From Aliikangiella maris (lineage in GTDB: Bacteria > Pseudomonadota > Gammaproteobacteria > Enterobacterales > Kangiellaceae): a stretch of 64,000 nucleotides of DNA. The notes below the pieces were generated by a model that worked only from the letters and a program-made list of their open reading frames with translations, was not told the origin of the DNA and did not search any database. Position numbers and translations under genes: made by a program. The stretch covers positions 16,458 to 80,457 of the forward strand of contig NZ_JBFDAH010000023.1 of the NCBI RefSeq assembly GCF_040719265.1, read 5' to 3'. Shown in pieces: positions 37,725 to 47,226 of this stretch (positions are counted from its first letter, which is position 1; each line of letters begins with the position of its first letter).

Positions 37725-37768
37725 ACTCAGTCAGTTAACCTGTCAATGATAAATAAAACTGACTGAGT
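37725..37768 (-). terminator. Terminator hairpin of the DsbA-like lipoprotein gene
   Basis: Perfect 12-bp inverted repeat ACTCAGTCAGTT / AACTGACTGAGT with a 20-nt loop, ending in TTTTCC on the minus strand. It lies 39 bp past the dsbA-like stop. Confidence 0.65.
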
Positions 37769-37806
37769 CTAATAAGAAAATGATTAAGTGTATAACCCTT
37801 ATTCGA

Positions 37807-38670
37807 TTATTTGGCGCGACAACTGTGCTCTTTTTGCAACAGCTCATCGACCAGCTCAAAAACCTTTTCTCTGCCACCAGCCGAAGAAATATCGGTTAAA
37901 TATCGATGATTAACCATGATCTGCGGAACATGAGCAATTTTATATTTGGTTAAATATTCAAAGTCTTTACTAATGGCTTCGCTGATTCCTTTTTGATCAT
38001 TTAGTGCTTCGAGGGCTTTGGCTTCATCCGCGCCATGATCTGCTAAAAATTTAGCGGCTTCTTCGGCATTACCAAATAATTTCTTTTCTTTATGTACACG
38101 CTCAAATAGGGCATGTTGGACTTTATCTAATATGCCCAATTTAATCGCCGCATGATGCACTAATAGCAAAGAACCAAACTCTTGTCGTCCTAAATGGGTC
38201 GGCACCGAAATAAATTGAACTTTTCCTTTATTTTTTTCACGCCAAGCCTGAGCAAAAGGTTCCAGGTCATAACAATGTGGACATTGGTAAGCATAAAACT
38301 CCATCACTACGGGTTGTTCGCAAGTAAATTGCGGCTCTACTTCTCGGAAAGGTCCTTCGACTTTTAACAAGTCACCAGATTTTGCGCTACCGTGATCGTG
38401 TCCCGCATGGCTGTCTTGACCTTCATGAGCATCATGTCCTTGGTGAGCGTCATGTTCTGCATGATTGGCAGTTTCCTCGGTTTCAGCTTGTTTTGCTGCC
38501 TGTGACTTTGCCTGAGCAGCATCCTCTGACTTGTTTTTCTCAGCCGAACTTGAAGCATCAGTTGCTGGAGATGCGACAGCCGCAGGCGTGGTTTCTTTAG
38601 ATTTATTATCTTCCTGTTGACAAGCAGACAACAGGGTTATTGCCAACAAAAGGCTCACTAAATATTTCAC
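37807..38670 (-). CDS. DsbA-like thiol:disulfide interchange lipoprotein with His-rich linker
   Basis: A 287-aa periplasmic oxidoreductase. I chose the GTG at 38670 (MKYLVSLLLAITLLSACQQ) because GGGAG lies just upstream and it begins a clean lipoprotein signal with lipobox LSAC. A linker rich in Ala, Glu and then His-Asp repeats (residues about 65-105: HDAHQGHDAHEG, HAGHDHG) leads to a thioredoxin-like DsbA domain. The active site reads YQCPHCYDLE, and cis-Pro lies in HVPQIMVNHRY. The His/Asp-rich stretch may bind Zn, Cu or Ni, which is unusual for DsbA. It stands alone. Confidence 0.88.
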   Translation of the reverse strand: MKYLVSLLLAITLLSACQQEDNKSKETTPAAVASPATDASSSAEKNKSEDAAQAKSQAAKQAETEETANHAEHDAHQGHDAHEGQDSHAGHDHGSAKSGDLLKVEGPFREVEPQFTCEQPVVMEFYAYQCPHCYDLEPFAQAWREKNKGKVQFISVPTHLGRQEFGSLLLVHHAAIKLGILDKVQHALFERVHKEKKLFGNAEEAAKFLADHGADEAKALEALNDQKGISEAISKDFEYLTKYKIAHVPQIMVNHRYLTDISSAGGREKVFELVDELLQKEHSCRAK

Positions 38671-38884
38671 AATCACTCCCAAAATGGTTCTTGACCCTAT
38701 CTATTATTTGCAAGGCATCATATCAATATTGCAGCAAAAGGCAAAGTGACCACCGGTCAACATTGTTAATAATTACTATATTTGAAGATATTTACGCAAA
38801 ATCGGTCAACATATCGATCAACACAATAAGCATTCACCATTTGCTAAGCGCTTAGCCGCTAAAGAAAATAATCCATACGGCGTA

Positions 38885-40117
38885 TTAGCATTGATTTAAC
38901 TTGGAAGATTCGTCATTGGTTAGGCTGGACTTTATACCGACATTGAATTGAACGGTAATAAAAACAATTAACGTACCGGTCAACAATAAATAAGCGATTG
39001 GATTACCCGTACCATCAAAAGCAAATGCTAAAATAGGTCCAGCGAGGGCTCCGCAACCATACCGAAATGTACCAATCACAGCGGTTGCAGTGCCGGCATG
39101 TTCTTTAAACTGCTGCAATATGATGGCATCAGTATTAGTTGACATAATGGCGACAACCGCAATGATTGTCATAAACACGGCAATAATTGCGTAAGGATTA
39201 GCTTCATTTACCATTAATAGCAAAAATAAAATACTGGCGACTAAAAGTAACCAGCCCGCCAATTTAAGGATTCGAGGCGAGCCCCAAACAGGTACCAGGC
39301 GAGTGTTAATCCAATTGCCTAACATCAGCCCCCCAACATTTAGTGCAAATAGTAAACTAAATTGTTGTTCCGAAAATTCAAAAATCTCCAAATACAAAAA
39401 AGAGACGGAAGTAATATAGGTGAAAAACATGACTGCAAGTGTCATGCTAATCACTAAAAATCCGTGACAGTGACGAGCCGACAAGACACGATGATATCGT
39501 CTGATAAAACTGAGCGGCTTTTGTGTTGCAGTAGAATGATTGGCCTCATTTTGCTCTTCAATTTCAATGTTTGCTTTTTTAGGCTGTGGGAAAAACAATA
39601 TAGCTAAAACCAGCATGACTGCACTATAAACCCCCAAAACCTCAAAAATAAGCGGCCATTGGGCAAATGTCAGAATATAACCGCCAATTGCTGGAGCAAT
39701 CATCGGGGCAATCATCATAATCATCGACACATAGGATAATCCTTTCGCTGTATCTTTTTCATAGATTTCGCGGATCGCCCCGGGAATAACTACCGTTGCA
39801 GCACCACCTAAAAATGCCTGTAAAAAGCGTAAAACTAAAAACAGCTCAATATTACTTACCCAGGCCAAGGCAAATGAGCAAAGGGATGAACCTAAAAGAC
39901 CACCGATTAGCAGCGGACGGCGTCCAAAATGATCAGCCAGAGGTCCAAAAATAAACATACCAAATCCAAAACCAGCCAAAAACACACTTAAGGAGTTTTG
40001 TACGATTTCGATAGGTGATTCGAAGCTCACCGCCAATAGTGGTAAAGCGGGTAAATACATATCAATCGCCAATGGGGTAATGGCAAAAATGGCAGCAAAT
40101 AAAGCAAGAATACGCAT
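38885..40117 (-). CDS. Bcr/CflA-type multidrug MFS transporter
   Basis: A 410-aa polytopic protein with 12 predicted TM segments. The start MRILALFAAIFAITPLAIDMYLPALP (ATG 40117) matches the Bcr/CflA N-terminus; a longer reading frame begins at 40234 but overlaps the divergent regulator. Motif A is FGPLADHFGRRPLL, and the central loop is polar as usual. It probably exports drugs or small metabolites. The divergent LysR gene next to it is a likely regulator. Confidence 0.9.
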   Translation of the reverse strand: MRILALFAAIFAITPLAIDMYLPALPLLAVSFESPIEIVQNSLSVFLAGFGFGMFIFGPLADHFGRRPLLIGGLLGSSLCSFALAWVSNIELFLVLRFLQAFLGGAATVVIPGAIREIYEKDTAKGLSYVSMIMMIAPMIAPAIGGYILTFAQWPLIFEVLGVYSAVMLVLAILFFPQPKKANIEIEEQNEANHSTATQKPLSFIRRYHRVLSARHCHGFLVISMTLAVMFFTYITSVSFLYLEIFEFSEQQFSLLFALNVGGLMLGNWINTRLVPVWGSPRILKLAGWLLLVASILFLLLMVNEANPYAIIAVFMTIIAVVAIMSTNTDAIILQQFKEHAGTATAVIGTFRYGCGALAGPILAFAFDGTGNPIAYLLLTGTLIVFITVQFNVGIKSSLTNDESSKLNQC

Positions 40118-40294
40118 TTTAGATACCTGCGAACACATCGAACATCGTACAGTGCCCTGCATAACCGGTTCGATGTAGAGAAATAACCAATAGGCAATTA
40201 GTATAAAACGAGCTAAACTATGCGTAAACAACATAAATCAAATACCAACTATTACATCTATGCATACATCCTTAGTAATGAGAAGTGCCAACAA

Positions 40295-41203
40295 ATGACT
40301 CTGCCTTACGATCTGGCTTTATTACCTGCCTTAAAAGTGCTGCTCACCGAAAAGAATATTTCTCGTGCAGCCGATAGGATGCTTTTGTCCCAACCAGCAA
40401 TGAGCCGCATTTTTTCTCGCCTAAAGTCAGATTTTAATGATCCTTTAATGGTGAGAGCCGGTAATCGCTATCAATTAACCCCTAAAGCACAAATTATTCT
40501 GCAACAACTCAACCAACTTCTGCCACAGTTAGAAAACCTCTCCAAAAGCGAAGAGTTGGTACTCACAGAAATCGCTCAAAACGTAACCATATCAGGAACC
40601 GATATGGACATTATTTTTATCAGTAAACGAATTAATCATATCAGGCAACGTGCACCACGCTTAAAACTTAACTTTCGGCATAGCAGCCGCCACATTATTG
40701 ATGACTTAATTGCAGCCCAAATTGATCTTGCATTAACCGCACTCGATGATGAGCGGGCCGGGGTTTACCGTAAACCAATTTCACAAGAAGGATTTGTTGT
40801 TATTGCAGGCCCCCAAAATCCGCTGTGTGCGAGTACAATGAATTTGGACAACTACTTGGCTCAACAGCATGGTATCTTTTCGTTTGCCGAGCCAATGCGA
40901 GGAAAAATTGATATTGCTTTAGATCAGCTGGGTTATCAGCGGGATATCAGTGTTTCAATACCAACATTTTTGCAGATTCCCCCTTTTTTATCCGATCCCA
41001 ATTTACTATTCTCTGTACCGCTGAGTTTTGCAATGTACTTATCTGATCATTTTCCTATCAAAATATTGCCTCTACCTTTTAAATCACAAAAATTGACGAT
41101 TTATTTATATTGGCATGAGCGTCAACATAACGAGCCACTTCATCAATGGATTCGAAACAATTTGCTTGATCCAACGCTAGATGAAATACAGCCCGCTATG
41201 TAA
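40295..41203 (+). CDS. LysR-family transcriptional regulator (divergent from MFS gene)
   Basis: A 302-aa regulator, full length. The start MTLPYDLALLPALKVL at 40295 is preferred; an in-frame ATG at 40220 would overlap the MFS promoter. The HTH is ISRAADRMLLSQPAMSRIFSRL, followed by FNDPLMVRAG and a complete effector domain. It is divergent from the Bcr/CflA transporter gene, so it probably controls that gene. Confidence 0.9.
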   Translation: MTLPYDLALLPALKVLLTEKNISRAADRMLLSQPAMSRIFSRLKSDFNDPLMVRAGNRYQLTPKAQIILQQLNQLLPQLENLSKSEELVLTEIAQNVTISGTDMDIIFISKRINHIRQRAPRLKLNFRHSSRHIIDDLIAAQIDLALTALDDERAGVYRKPISQEGFVVIAGPQNPLCASTMNLDNYLAQQHGIFSFAEPMRGKIDIALDQLGYQRDISVSIPTFLQIPPFLSDPNLLFSVPLSFAMYLSDHFPIKILPLPFKSQKLTIYLYWHERQHNEPLHQWIRNNLLDPTLDEIQPAM

Positions 41204-41216
41204 CAGCGAACGGGCT
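41190..41216 (+). terminator. Hairpin at the end of the LysR gene
   Basis: Inverted repeat AGCCCG / CGGGCT with a 15-nt loop that spans the stop codon. No T-tract follows, so its terminator role is uncertain. Confidence 0.4.
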
Positions 41217-41287
41217 ATCTAAATACTTATCGATAATTTAATGGACGAACAGCATAATGCCAATGAGCTCACCGACATTAAATGACA

Positions 41288-41351
41288 AACTCTGTTGATA
41301 ACGAACTCGGTTGATATCAAGTCCTGTTGATATCGAGTTTGGTTGATAACA
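41288..41351. repeat. Four tandem copies of a 16-bp unit
   Basis: Units begin at 41288, 41304, 41320 and 41336 (types aactctgttgataacg, aactcggttgatatca, agtcctgttgatatcg, agtttggttgataaca). Each contains the core gttgata. It lies between convergent genes (LysR and the hypothetical gene at 41412). Confidence 0.9.
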
Positions 41352-41411
41352 AAATGTGCTGTTAATAAAATTCGTGATGAAAATCAGATTGACTATTTTA
41401 TCTTGAAGACA

Positions 41412-41843
41412 TCAAATCGAATCAGGCTTGGCATTTAAATATTCAATCAGCGCTTCCCGTTCATTGGCGCTGTGATAAGCACGCATTTCTAACTGAAAGC
41501 CGGCACAAGCGATTTCAATCGCGTTATAGGGAGTCAGCATGAGCAAAATTTTACCTTCTTCATTATCATCCAACAAATACCAACCGGGTTCAGAATCCAG
41601 ACTGACCTCATCGAGTTCGCTCAAATAATCATCTCGTTCCAAATGATGATACTCTAAAGGACATAAGTCACTTCCTTGAAAAGTCACCACTTGATAAGTT
41701 TTAGGAACCGATAAAAAATCCCGCTTTACAGAATACAGCAAGATTAATTTTTGCCCATCGACATTTGAATCCATCATCAAAATCCAATCATTGATAAATT
41801 CGGTGTCAAACATGGGAAGCTGGTCAAAAGTCTCCAATTGCAA
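41412..41843 (-). CDS. Hypothetical acidic cytoplasmic protein
   Basis: A 143-aa acidic protein, MQLETFDQLPMFDTEF onward, with no signal peptide or TM segment. Predicted mixed alpha/beta content with motifs such as PGWYLLDDNEEGKILLML. I recognise no family. It is monocistronic, about 250 bp from the minE end, on the same strand as minCDE. Confidence 0.65.
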   Translation of the reverse strand: MQLETFDQLPMFDTEFINDWILMMDSNVDGQKLILLYSVKRDFLSVPKTYQVVTFQGSDLCPLEYHHLERDDYLSELDEVSLDSEPGWYLLDDNEEGKILLMLTPYNAIEIACAGFQLEMRAYHSANEREALIEYLNAKPDSI

Positions 41844-42014
41844 AGGTCTTCTCCCTTTTGTAGTTCATCTGATTGATACAAAGTTTGGCGAGTTTGCAGC
41901 GGGCGTGGGGAAAAATCAATGAATAGTCTGATGCAATGATAATTTTGCGCAAGAATTCACGCAAAACATTGAGTAATGTCAAATATGGCGCTCATTGACA
42001 ATACCTAGTCAATA

Positions 42015-42050
42015 CCTAAGTAGTCCACAATCTTTGAAGGACTACTCAGG
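42015..42050 (-). terminator. Terminator hairpin of the minCDE operon
   Basis: Inverted repeat CCTAAGTAGTCC / GGACTACTCAGG (one mismatch) with a 12-nt loop, 39 bp after the minE stop. The T-content beyond it is low, so it may work with Rho. Confidence 0.6.
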
Positions 42051-42088
42051 TTAGTAATATTTGGGCGCTAATCGAAAACGCTATTGAA

Positions 42089-42349
42089 TTACTCTTTAAT
42101 TTGTTCAGTTAAAGTTAAATTCAATTCAAGCACATCCAAACCACCACTTTCATCGAGTTCGATATTGATGTTTTCTTCTGACACCTGAACATATTTAGAA
42201 ACCACCTGAATAATGTCTTGCTTGAGTTGCGGTAAATAATCAGGTCCTGAGCGGTTTTTTCTCTCGTGTGCCACAATAATCTGCAATCGCTCTTTTGCCA
42301 GCGAAGCAGTATTCTTCTTTTTACTTTTAAAGTAATCTAACAACGCCAT
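42089..42349 (-). CDS. minE: Cell division topological specificity factor MinE
   Basis: An 86-aa protein (E. coli 88). The N-terminal anti-MinCD segment (DYFKSKKKNTASLAKERLQIIVAH) and the C-terminal topological domain (DIIQVVSKYVQVSEENINIELD) are both visible. It displaces MinC from MinD and drives pole-to-pole oscillation. It starts 2 bp after the minD stop and is the last gene of minCDE. Confidence 0.97.
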   Translation of the reverse strand: MALLDYFKSKKKNTASLAKERLQIIVAHERKNRSGPDYLPQLKQDIIQVVSKYVQVSEENINIELDESGGLDVLELNLTLTEQIKE

Positions 42350-42351
42350 AA

Positions 42352-43161
42352 TTAAGTACCAAAAATTCGCTTAAGTAATCCTTTTTTCTCGACATTTAAA
42401 AATCTCAATTCAACCTCATTACCGAGCAATCTATCAATCGCATCAGAATAGGCCTTCCCAGCATCGCTATTGGTATCGAGAATAACCGGTTGTCCGAGGT
42501 TTGACGCTTTCAATACCGATTCTGACTCAGGAATAACTCCCAGTAGTTTAAGTGCCAAAATATCATTGATATCTTCAACCCCTAACATCTCACCTTCATT
42601 AACCCGCTGAGGATTATAGCGAGTAATCAGTAAGTGCTCTTTAACTGGCTCAAGACCTTTTTCTGCACGCAATGACTTGCTTTGTAAAATGCCTAAAATT
42701 CGATCAGAGTCACGCACCGAAGAAACTTCTGGATTAGTTGTCACAATGGCTTCGTCAGCATAATACAGTGCCATTAAAGCCCCCATTTCAATGCCCGCAG
42801 GAGAATCACAAATAATATAGTCGAATTCTGCTTTAAGCTGATCGATGATTTTACCGACCCCTTCTTTGGTTAACGCATCTTTATCACGGGTTTGCGATGC
42901 CGGTAAAATATATAAACCTTCAACGCGTTTATCTTTAATCAGCGTTTGACTTAAGTTTGACTCACCATTGATCAGGTTAACAAAATCAAATACGACCCGG
43001 CGCTCGCACCCCATAATCAAATCAAGGTTTCGCAAACCAATATCAAAATCAACAACAACAGTCTTATGCCCTTTCAGGGCCAATCCGGTGGCAATTGCTG
43101 CGCTGGAAGTTGTTTTGCCAACACCGCCTTTGCCCGAGGTAACGACAATTACTCTCGACAT
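42352..43161 (-). CDS. minD: Septum site-determining ATPase MinD
   Basis: A 269-aa membrane-associated ATPase (E. coli 270). The deviant Walker A is GKGGVGKTTSSAAIA, the switch region is CDSPAGIE, and the C-terminal amphipathic membrane-targeting helix is ...EKKGLLKRIFGT. It binds the pole membrane in ATP form, recruits MinC and is stimulated by MinE. Second gene of the operon, 34 bp after minC. Confidence 0.98.
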   Translation of the reverse strand: MSRVIVVTSGKGGVGKTTSSAAIATGLALKGHKTVVVDFDIGLRNLDLIMGCERRVVFDFVNLINGESNLSQTLIKDKRVEGLYILPASQTRDKDALTKEGVGKIIDQLKAEFDYIICDSPAGIEMGALMALYYADEAIVTTNPEVSSVRDSDRILGILQSKSLRAEKGLEPVKEHLLITRYNPQRVNEGEMLGVEDINDILALKLLGVIPESESVLKASNLGQPVILDTNSDAGKAYSDAIDRLLGNEVELRFLNVEKKGLLKRIFGT

Positions 43162-43195
43162 TGAATTTATTCCTCTTTATTAATTACTTAAATAC

Positions 43196-44059
43196 CTAGA
43201 GCTTGTCTATTGTTAACTGCTCTTGCTCTAATCGAACGACAGCCGATTGCTTCCAGAGTTCTTTTGGCAGCGCATCGCTTAACCAGTAAGTCCCTGCTAT
43301 TGATACTAATTCAGCTTCTAAACAATGGCAATATATGGCCGCATTTTGTTCTCCTGAAGCCCCCGCAATGGCTCGCCCACGAAGACTGCCATAAATATGA
43401 ATATTGCCATCAGCAATTACCTCTGCGCCGTGACTGACAGTTCCAACAACAATCAGATCACTTTCTTTCGCATAGACTTGCTGACCTGAACGAATATTTT
43501 GTCTGATCACTTTTGCACTTTTAAAGCCTGGCACCTCATACGATAAATGCGCATTAACTAAGCTTTCCTGTGGTTGCTTATCATCAGATAAATGACCGCT
43601 TTTTTCGAATTCACTGGCAGAATTATCTACCCTCAGCCCAGATTCAACATCAGTTGACTCATCTGATGCCGTTGTCAAAAGATCAACTTTTGTCGCTTTT
43701 GACTGAGTCACAACGGCCATACCGGCTTGTTGTACCAGCACTTTGTGTTCTTTTGAGGCATGACTAATACCGACACAGACAAAATCATGCACCTCAACCA
43801 GTTTTTTTAATGCGGCAAAATCCAAGGATTGATCGGCGACTTGTTCGATATTGATAATCAAAGGAGCCCGATAAAAGAAATCTTTTGCGGCGGCCAGTTT
43901 TTTATTCAGTTGTTGATCAACTATTGTCAGATCATTGGTATCGAGATGTAGAACAGATAACGGAAACATACTGCCTTTAATTTCTGCACTCGCAATTTCT
44001 TGAGTGTCTACTTGAGTTTCTAAATTGGCTGGACTTTGTTGAGTCCGCTTGGTTGGCAT
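43196..44059 (-). CDS. minC: Septum site-determining inhibitor MinC
   Basis: A 287-aa FtsZ-ring inhibitor. The C-terminal beta-helix domain that binds MinD and FtsZ is clear: IRSGQQVYAKESDLIVVG, GAEVIADGNIHIYGSLRGRA and CHCLEAELVSIAGTYW. It is about 55 aa longer than E. coli MinC (231). The extra length is a Ser/Thr/Asp-rich linker around residues 125-175 and an N-terminal extension of about 30 residues. First gene of minCDE; the promoter is presumably in the 460-bp region upstream. Confidence 0.95.
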   Translation of the reverse strand: MPTKRTQQSPANLETQVDTQEIASAEIKGSMFPLSVLHLDTNDLTIVDQQLNKKLAAAKDFFYRAPLIINIEQVADQSLDFAALKKLVEVHDFVCVGISHASKEHKVLVQQAGMAVVTQSKATKVDLLTTASDESTDVESGLRVDNSASEFEKSGHLSDDKQPQESLVNAHLSYEVPGFKSAKVIRQNIRSGQQVYAKESDLIVVGTVSHGAEVIADGNIHIYGSLRGRAIAGASGEQNAAIYCHCLEAELVSIAGTYWLSDALPKELWKQSAVVRLEQEQLTIDKL

Positions 44060-44519
44060 GACTTAAAACTCTCCGTTTGTTAATCTTATTTTAGTTGTAT
44101 CTATTCACTGGCAAATACATTATAGAGTGTCATCACGCTTATTGCAGCGCTCGATTTACTCAGCTAACCATGAAGTTTCAGCAAAATTTGTGTAAGCTAT
44201 TTGCAGACATTATCGACAATCTTACCTGAATAATGATCTGATACAATCGATAACTTTAGACAACGCTTTAGCAATTAAATTTTAGCGTATAACTTTTAGC
44301 ATATAACTAGTAGCCAATAGCGAATTGAGCCAAGTTGAACACAACTCCAGTTTAGCCAACCATCAATTATAATATAATATTGATTAAATGCAGATCACTT
44401 TTTATCAACGCGCTACTTTAATAATTCACTCTGTCAAATGAACCAAAATGATGACTTTCATAAATAATACTTTGTTAATACCTGATATCTCATAATTAGT
44501 CTATTAATTCACCAATCTA
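44060..44519. other. Intergenic region upstream of minCDE
   Basis: A 460-bp AT-rich spacer between minC and the TfoX_C-domain gene. It should include the minC promoter. Near 44278-44310 the phrase ttttagc-tataact recurs twice, but nothing else stands out. Confidence 0.55.
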
Positions 44520-44819
44520 TTATCTTTTAGGCGCGATTCCTTTATCATCAAGTTTGATTAAAATTTCTTCTTTTTGATTCTTACGCACTTCCAACCAATG
44601 GATATCTTTTTGTGCGCCAATCATGGCATACAGTGCATTTAAGCTAACTTCCGGGAGTGTTCGCTTTAACTGTGCATAAATTTCAATCGGATCATTTTGC
44701 ATAAATTCATCGACTGTATAAATATTCACCTGCGCCAACATCTGCTCGCTCTTTGGCCCTAATCCTTTGAGATCAGATATTCGGGCTATTTTATTATTTG
44801 ACTCATTTGTTTGACTCAT
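44520..44819 (-). CDS. TfoX C-terminal-domain (helix-hairpin-helix) protein
   Basis: A 99-aa protein. The HhH-type segment ISDLKGLGPKSEQMLAQVNI followed by VDEFMQNDPIEIYAQLK and SLNALYAMIGAQKDIHWLEV matches the stand-alone TfoX_C family. Full TfoX/Sxy competence regulators carry an additional N-terminal domain, which is absent. The function of the short form is unknown; nucleic-acid or protein binding is likely. Monocistronic. Confidence 0.85.
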   Translation of the reverse strand: MSQTNESNNKIARISDLKGLGPKSEQMLAQVNIYTVDEFMQNDPIEIYAQLKRTLPEVSLNALYAMIGAQKDIHWLEVRKNQKEEILIKLDDKGIAPKR

Positions 44820-45030
44820 TCATCTACTACTCGATATGTTAATTAACGCAAACGTTAAGCATATGTCGACTTACAGCAAACTTTCAATTGAAAAAAAGTG
44901 ATATAAAGTTAAGTAATATTTTAGCGCATAACTCATTCGGCACATCAGACTAGACAAATCAAAGGAGTGAAGATCGCAAATACCAGAAATAACAATTTTG
45001 GGAGAAAATTAACTGGCATCAGCAAGCTGG

Positions 45031-45966
45031 TCACGGTAAATTGGCAGGGGTTAAAATCAATCCTTGATACAAAGACTTCAAGTTATCAACACTGTTAGCT
45101 GGTACGCCTTGAGTAATCAGGGAAAAAAAAGTGTCATTAGTTAACTCATCAAGCAACACCTGATTAATTCTGGCAATTGCTTTTTTACCCCAATTATTTT
45201 TAGTACAAACAAAATGACCCACTTCAAAATCCTGTACATCAAATTTTTGTGCTTCAATCTGCTCAAGTGTTATCGATGCTGTTTTAATGTCTTGCTTTTT
45301 ATTTTTACCCAGTTCAGCAATGGGTAACAAAACAACTTTATCCCGCGCGTTTAATTTTTCAATTTCAAACAAAGCGGACTCATCATAAAGCATATAGTCA
45401 ACACGTTTGGCCAATAACATTTGAATACCTTGGCGACCAAGCCCTATCGAGTGTAACGTAATTATATTTTTATTATTGCGATATTTTTCGAAAATATCAT
45501 CAATTACCACACCATATGAAACATACTTTTTGGTCACATAAATCAATGTTGGATCTTGTAGCAGCACCTCAAATGAAAGAGGTCTTTCTTGAGGAAATCG
45601 ATGTAAATTATTTTTTAAAATAACTAACGAATTTTGCAACCCTATTCGACTCGGCAATGAAAATAAAATATGCTTTTCACGAGCTTTAGTTTTAAACATG
45701 CCATATGCGCAAATATTTTTACCCGCACGCATCGTTTGAACCATTCTGGCTAAAGGCATTTTTGTCAAGTGATGTTGGTATTCGGGAATTTGCTGGATAA
45801 CCAGATTGAGTAACTCAAATCCATAACCAGTCACTTTTGAAGTTTTCTTATCAACATTAAATACTGGCGGATAATGAAAATACCCCCATTCAATCACCTC
45901 TTGGGCTATTGTGCTTTTGCTACTGAACAATAGGCAAAATACAACAACAGTAAAACAGCTCTTCAT
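45031..45966 (-). CDS. Periplasmic solute-binding protein (family 3-like), orphan
   Basis: A 311-aa exported protein with a signal peptide (MKSCFTVVVFCLLFSSKSTIA). The mature start EVIEWGYFHYPPVF and YGFELLNLVIQQIP resemble amino-acid-binding (SBP_bac_3) proteins, with the later half (RVDYMLYDESALFEIEKL) similar to the second lobe. There are no permease or ATPase genes nearby, so it may be a sensor-type or stand-alone binding protein. Ligand unknown. Confidence 0.78.
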   Translation of the reverse strand: MKSCFTVVVFCLLFSSKSTIAQEVIEWGYFHYPPVFNVDKKTSKVTGYGFELLNLVIQQIPEYQHHLTKMPLARMVQTMRAGKNICAYGMFKTKAREKHILFSLPSRIGLQNSLVILKNNLHRFPQERPLSFEVLLQDPTLIYVTKKYVSYGVVIDDIFEKYRNNKNIITLHSIGLGRQGIQMLLAKRVDYMLYDESALFEIEKLNARDKVVLLPIAELGKNKKQDIKTASITLEQIEAQKFDVQDFEVGHFVCTKNNWGKKAIARINQVLLDELTNDTFFSLITQGVPANSVDNLKSLYQGLILTPANLP

Positions 45967-46578
45967 AACAACCTGGCAAAAAAACGCAACAACACAACTG
46001 TTTCAACATCACAACTGTTTCAATACCACAATAGTTTCAGTTTCAACAAACCAAAAATTTCAACAACACAATAGATTAAAAATAATTTAGCCATAAAATA
46101 ATGACTAATTCTTAAACTTTAGCAGATTTTACCGCAAATACTTCGATACTTTTCTGCTGTTGAGATAATATTGCTATTAACACATAACTTATTAGAATAA
46201 ATTCAGTTTATATTTAAAGAAGGTTCATAACTTTTCATTCAATTATTTTGGCAAATTTTTTAGTCTTACTCATTGGCTTTAATTTTGATACGCTATTCAT
46301 CAACCACCGAATATGAAAAAGATGACCGATTAAAATCAGATGCATACATTGATTAAAAAATTTTAAACGGCTATACGGTTTTAACGAACTTTGCAGAATA
46401 GGCTTATTGCTTTTTATTCATCAATCAAAAAACTGTGAGCCCTATCAAAAAAACCAATAATTTTGGTCAGATAAGTCAACCAGGTATCAGATTTAAATAA
46501 CAACAGGCTTGACCAGTCTATTGATACTTCATTAGTATGAACGCCTGAAAATTACCTGTACATGGAAAAATATCGATA
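45967..46578. other. Intergenic region with a 17-bp repeat
   Basis: A 612-bp AT-rich divergent spacer. It contains the 17-bp tandem repeat at 45987-46037 and a degenerate tail to about 46074. The rest probably holds promoters for both flanking genes; no ORF or RNA stands out. Confidence 0.55.
45987..46037. repeat. Three tandem copies of a 17-bp unit
   Basis: Units caacaacacaactgttt, caacatcacaactgttt and caataccacaatagttt lie at 45987, 46004 and 46021. Degenerate remnants continue to about 46074. It lies 21 bp upstream of the binding-protein start. Confidence 0.85.
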
Positions 46579-47211
46579 ATGAATCATCTAATATTACGTA
46601 GTCTATGGATTGCTCTAATATTTACGGTATCGGCTTGTCAGGCTGAAGAAACCGATAAAACAATAACTACAACACCAGCAGGCAACGCTTCTTCGTTGAA
46701 GAATCCCCCGGAAGTTATTGAACGCACGGCAAGTATTTCACCGAGTAGTCTTTCTCAGAGCAACGCGACAAATAAGCCAGTAAAACCAGCCGAATTAGAT
46801 GCCGCCAGCCATTGTCAAATTCCAGTCGTCGCTTTTTCTAAGCTAACTCAAGAGGTTTTAACGGGAACCGATATGCAGCCTTTATCGGACTTTAAGTATC
46901 AACCAGCAGAGCAACAAACTGCCACTTACTCTTCGGAAAATGGTGGCGCTACATTAACTGTCAAAGTTGCAACTGAAAAAACATCGATAAATACGCAGCA
47001 GACCACGTTTCATATTACGAGAATTTATCAAGAACCTGGTTTACCCAACGATATAAAAACCTATTCACCAGTATGTATTCAAAATGAAAAACTCTACCAT
47101 CCATCGTTAAGAGCGCTAACCACAGCAGATAGTTTATTGTGGCTGGAGCTGGATTCACAAAATGAATTTATCAGTGCTGATTTCTGGATACGACTCACCA
47201 GACAGCCATAA
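46579..47211 (+). CDS. Hypothetical lipoprotein
   Basis: A 210-aa protein with a lipoprotein signal (MNHLILRSLWIALIFTVSAC, lipobox VSAC). A Thr/Ser/Pro-rich linker runs to about residue 75, then a small globular domain with two Cys (SHCQIPVVAF and YSPVCIQNEK) that may form a disulfide. I recognise no family. The cell-wall hydrolase gene follows after 15 bp, so the two are probably co-transcribed and may act together in the envelope. Confidence 0.72.
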   Translation: MNHLILRSLWIALIFTVSACQAEETDKTITTTPAGNASSLKNPPEVIERTASISPSSLSQSNATNKPVKPAELDAASHCQIPVVAFSKLTQEVLTGTDMQPLSDFKYQPAEQQTATYSSENGGATLTVKVATEKTSINTQQTTFHITRIYQEPGLPNDIKTYSPVCIQNEKLYHPSLRALTTADSLLWLELDSQNEFISADFWIRLTRQP

Positions 47212-47226
47212 CAAGGAGCACATTTG

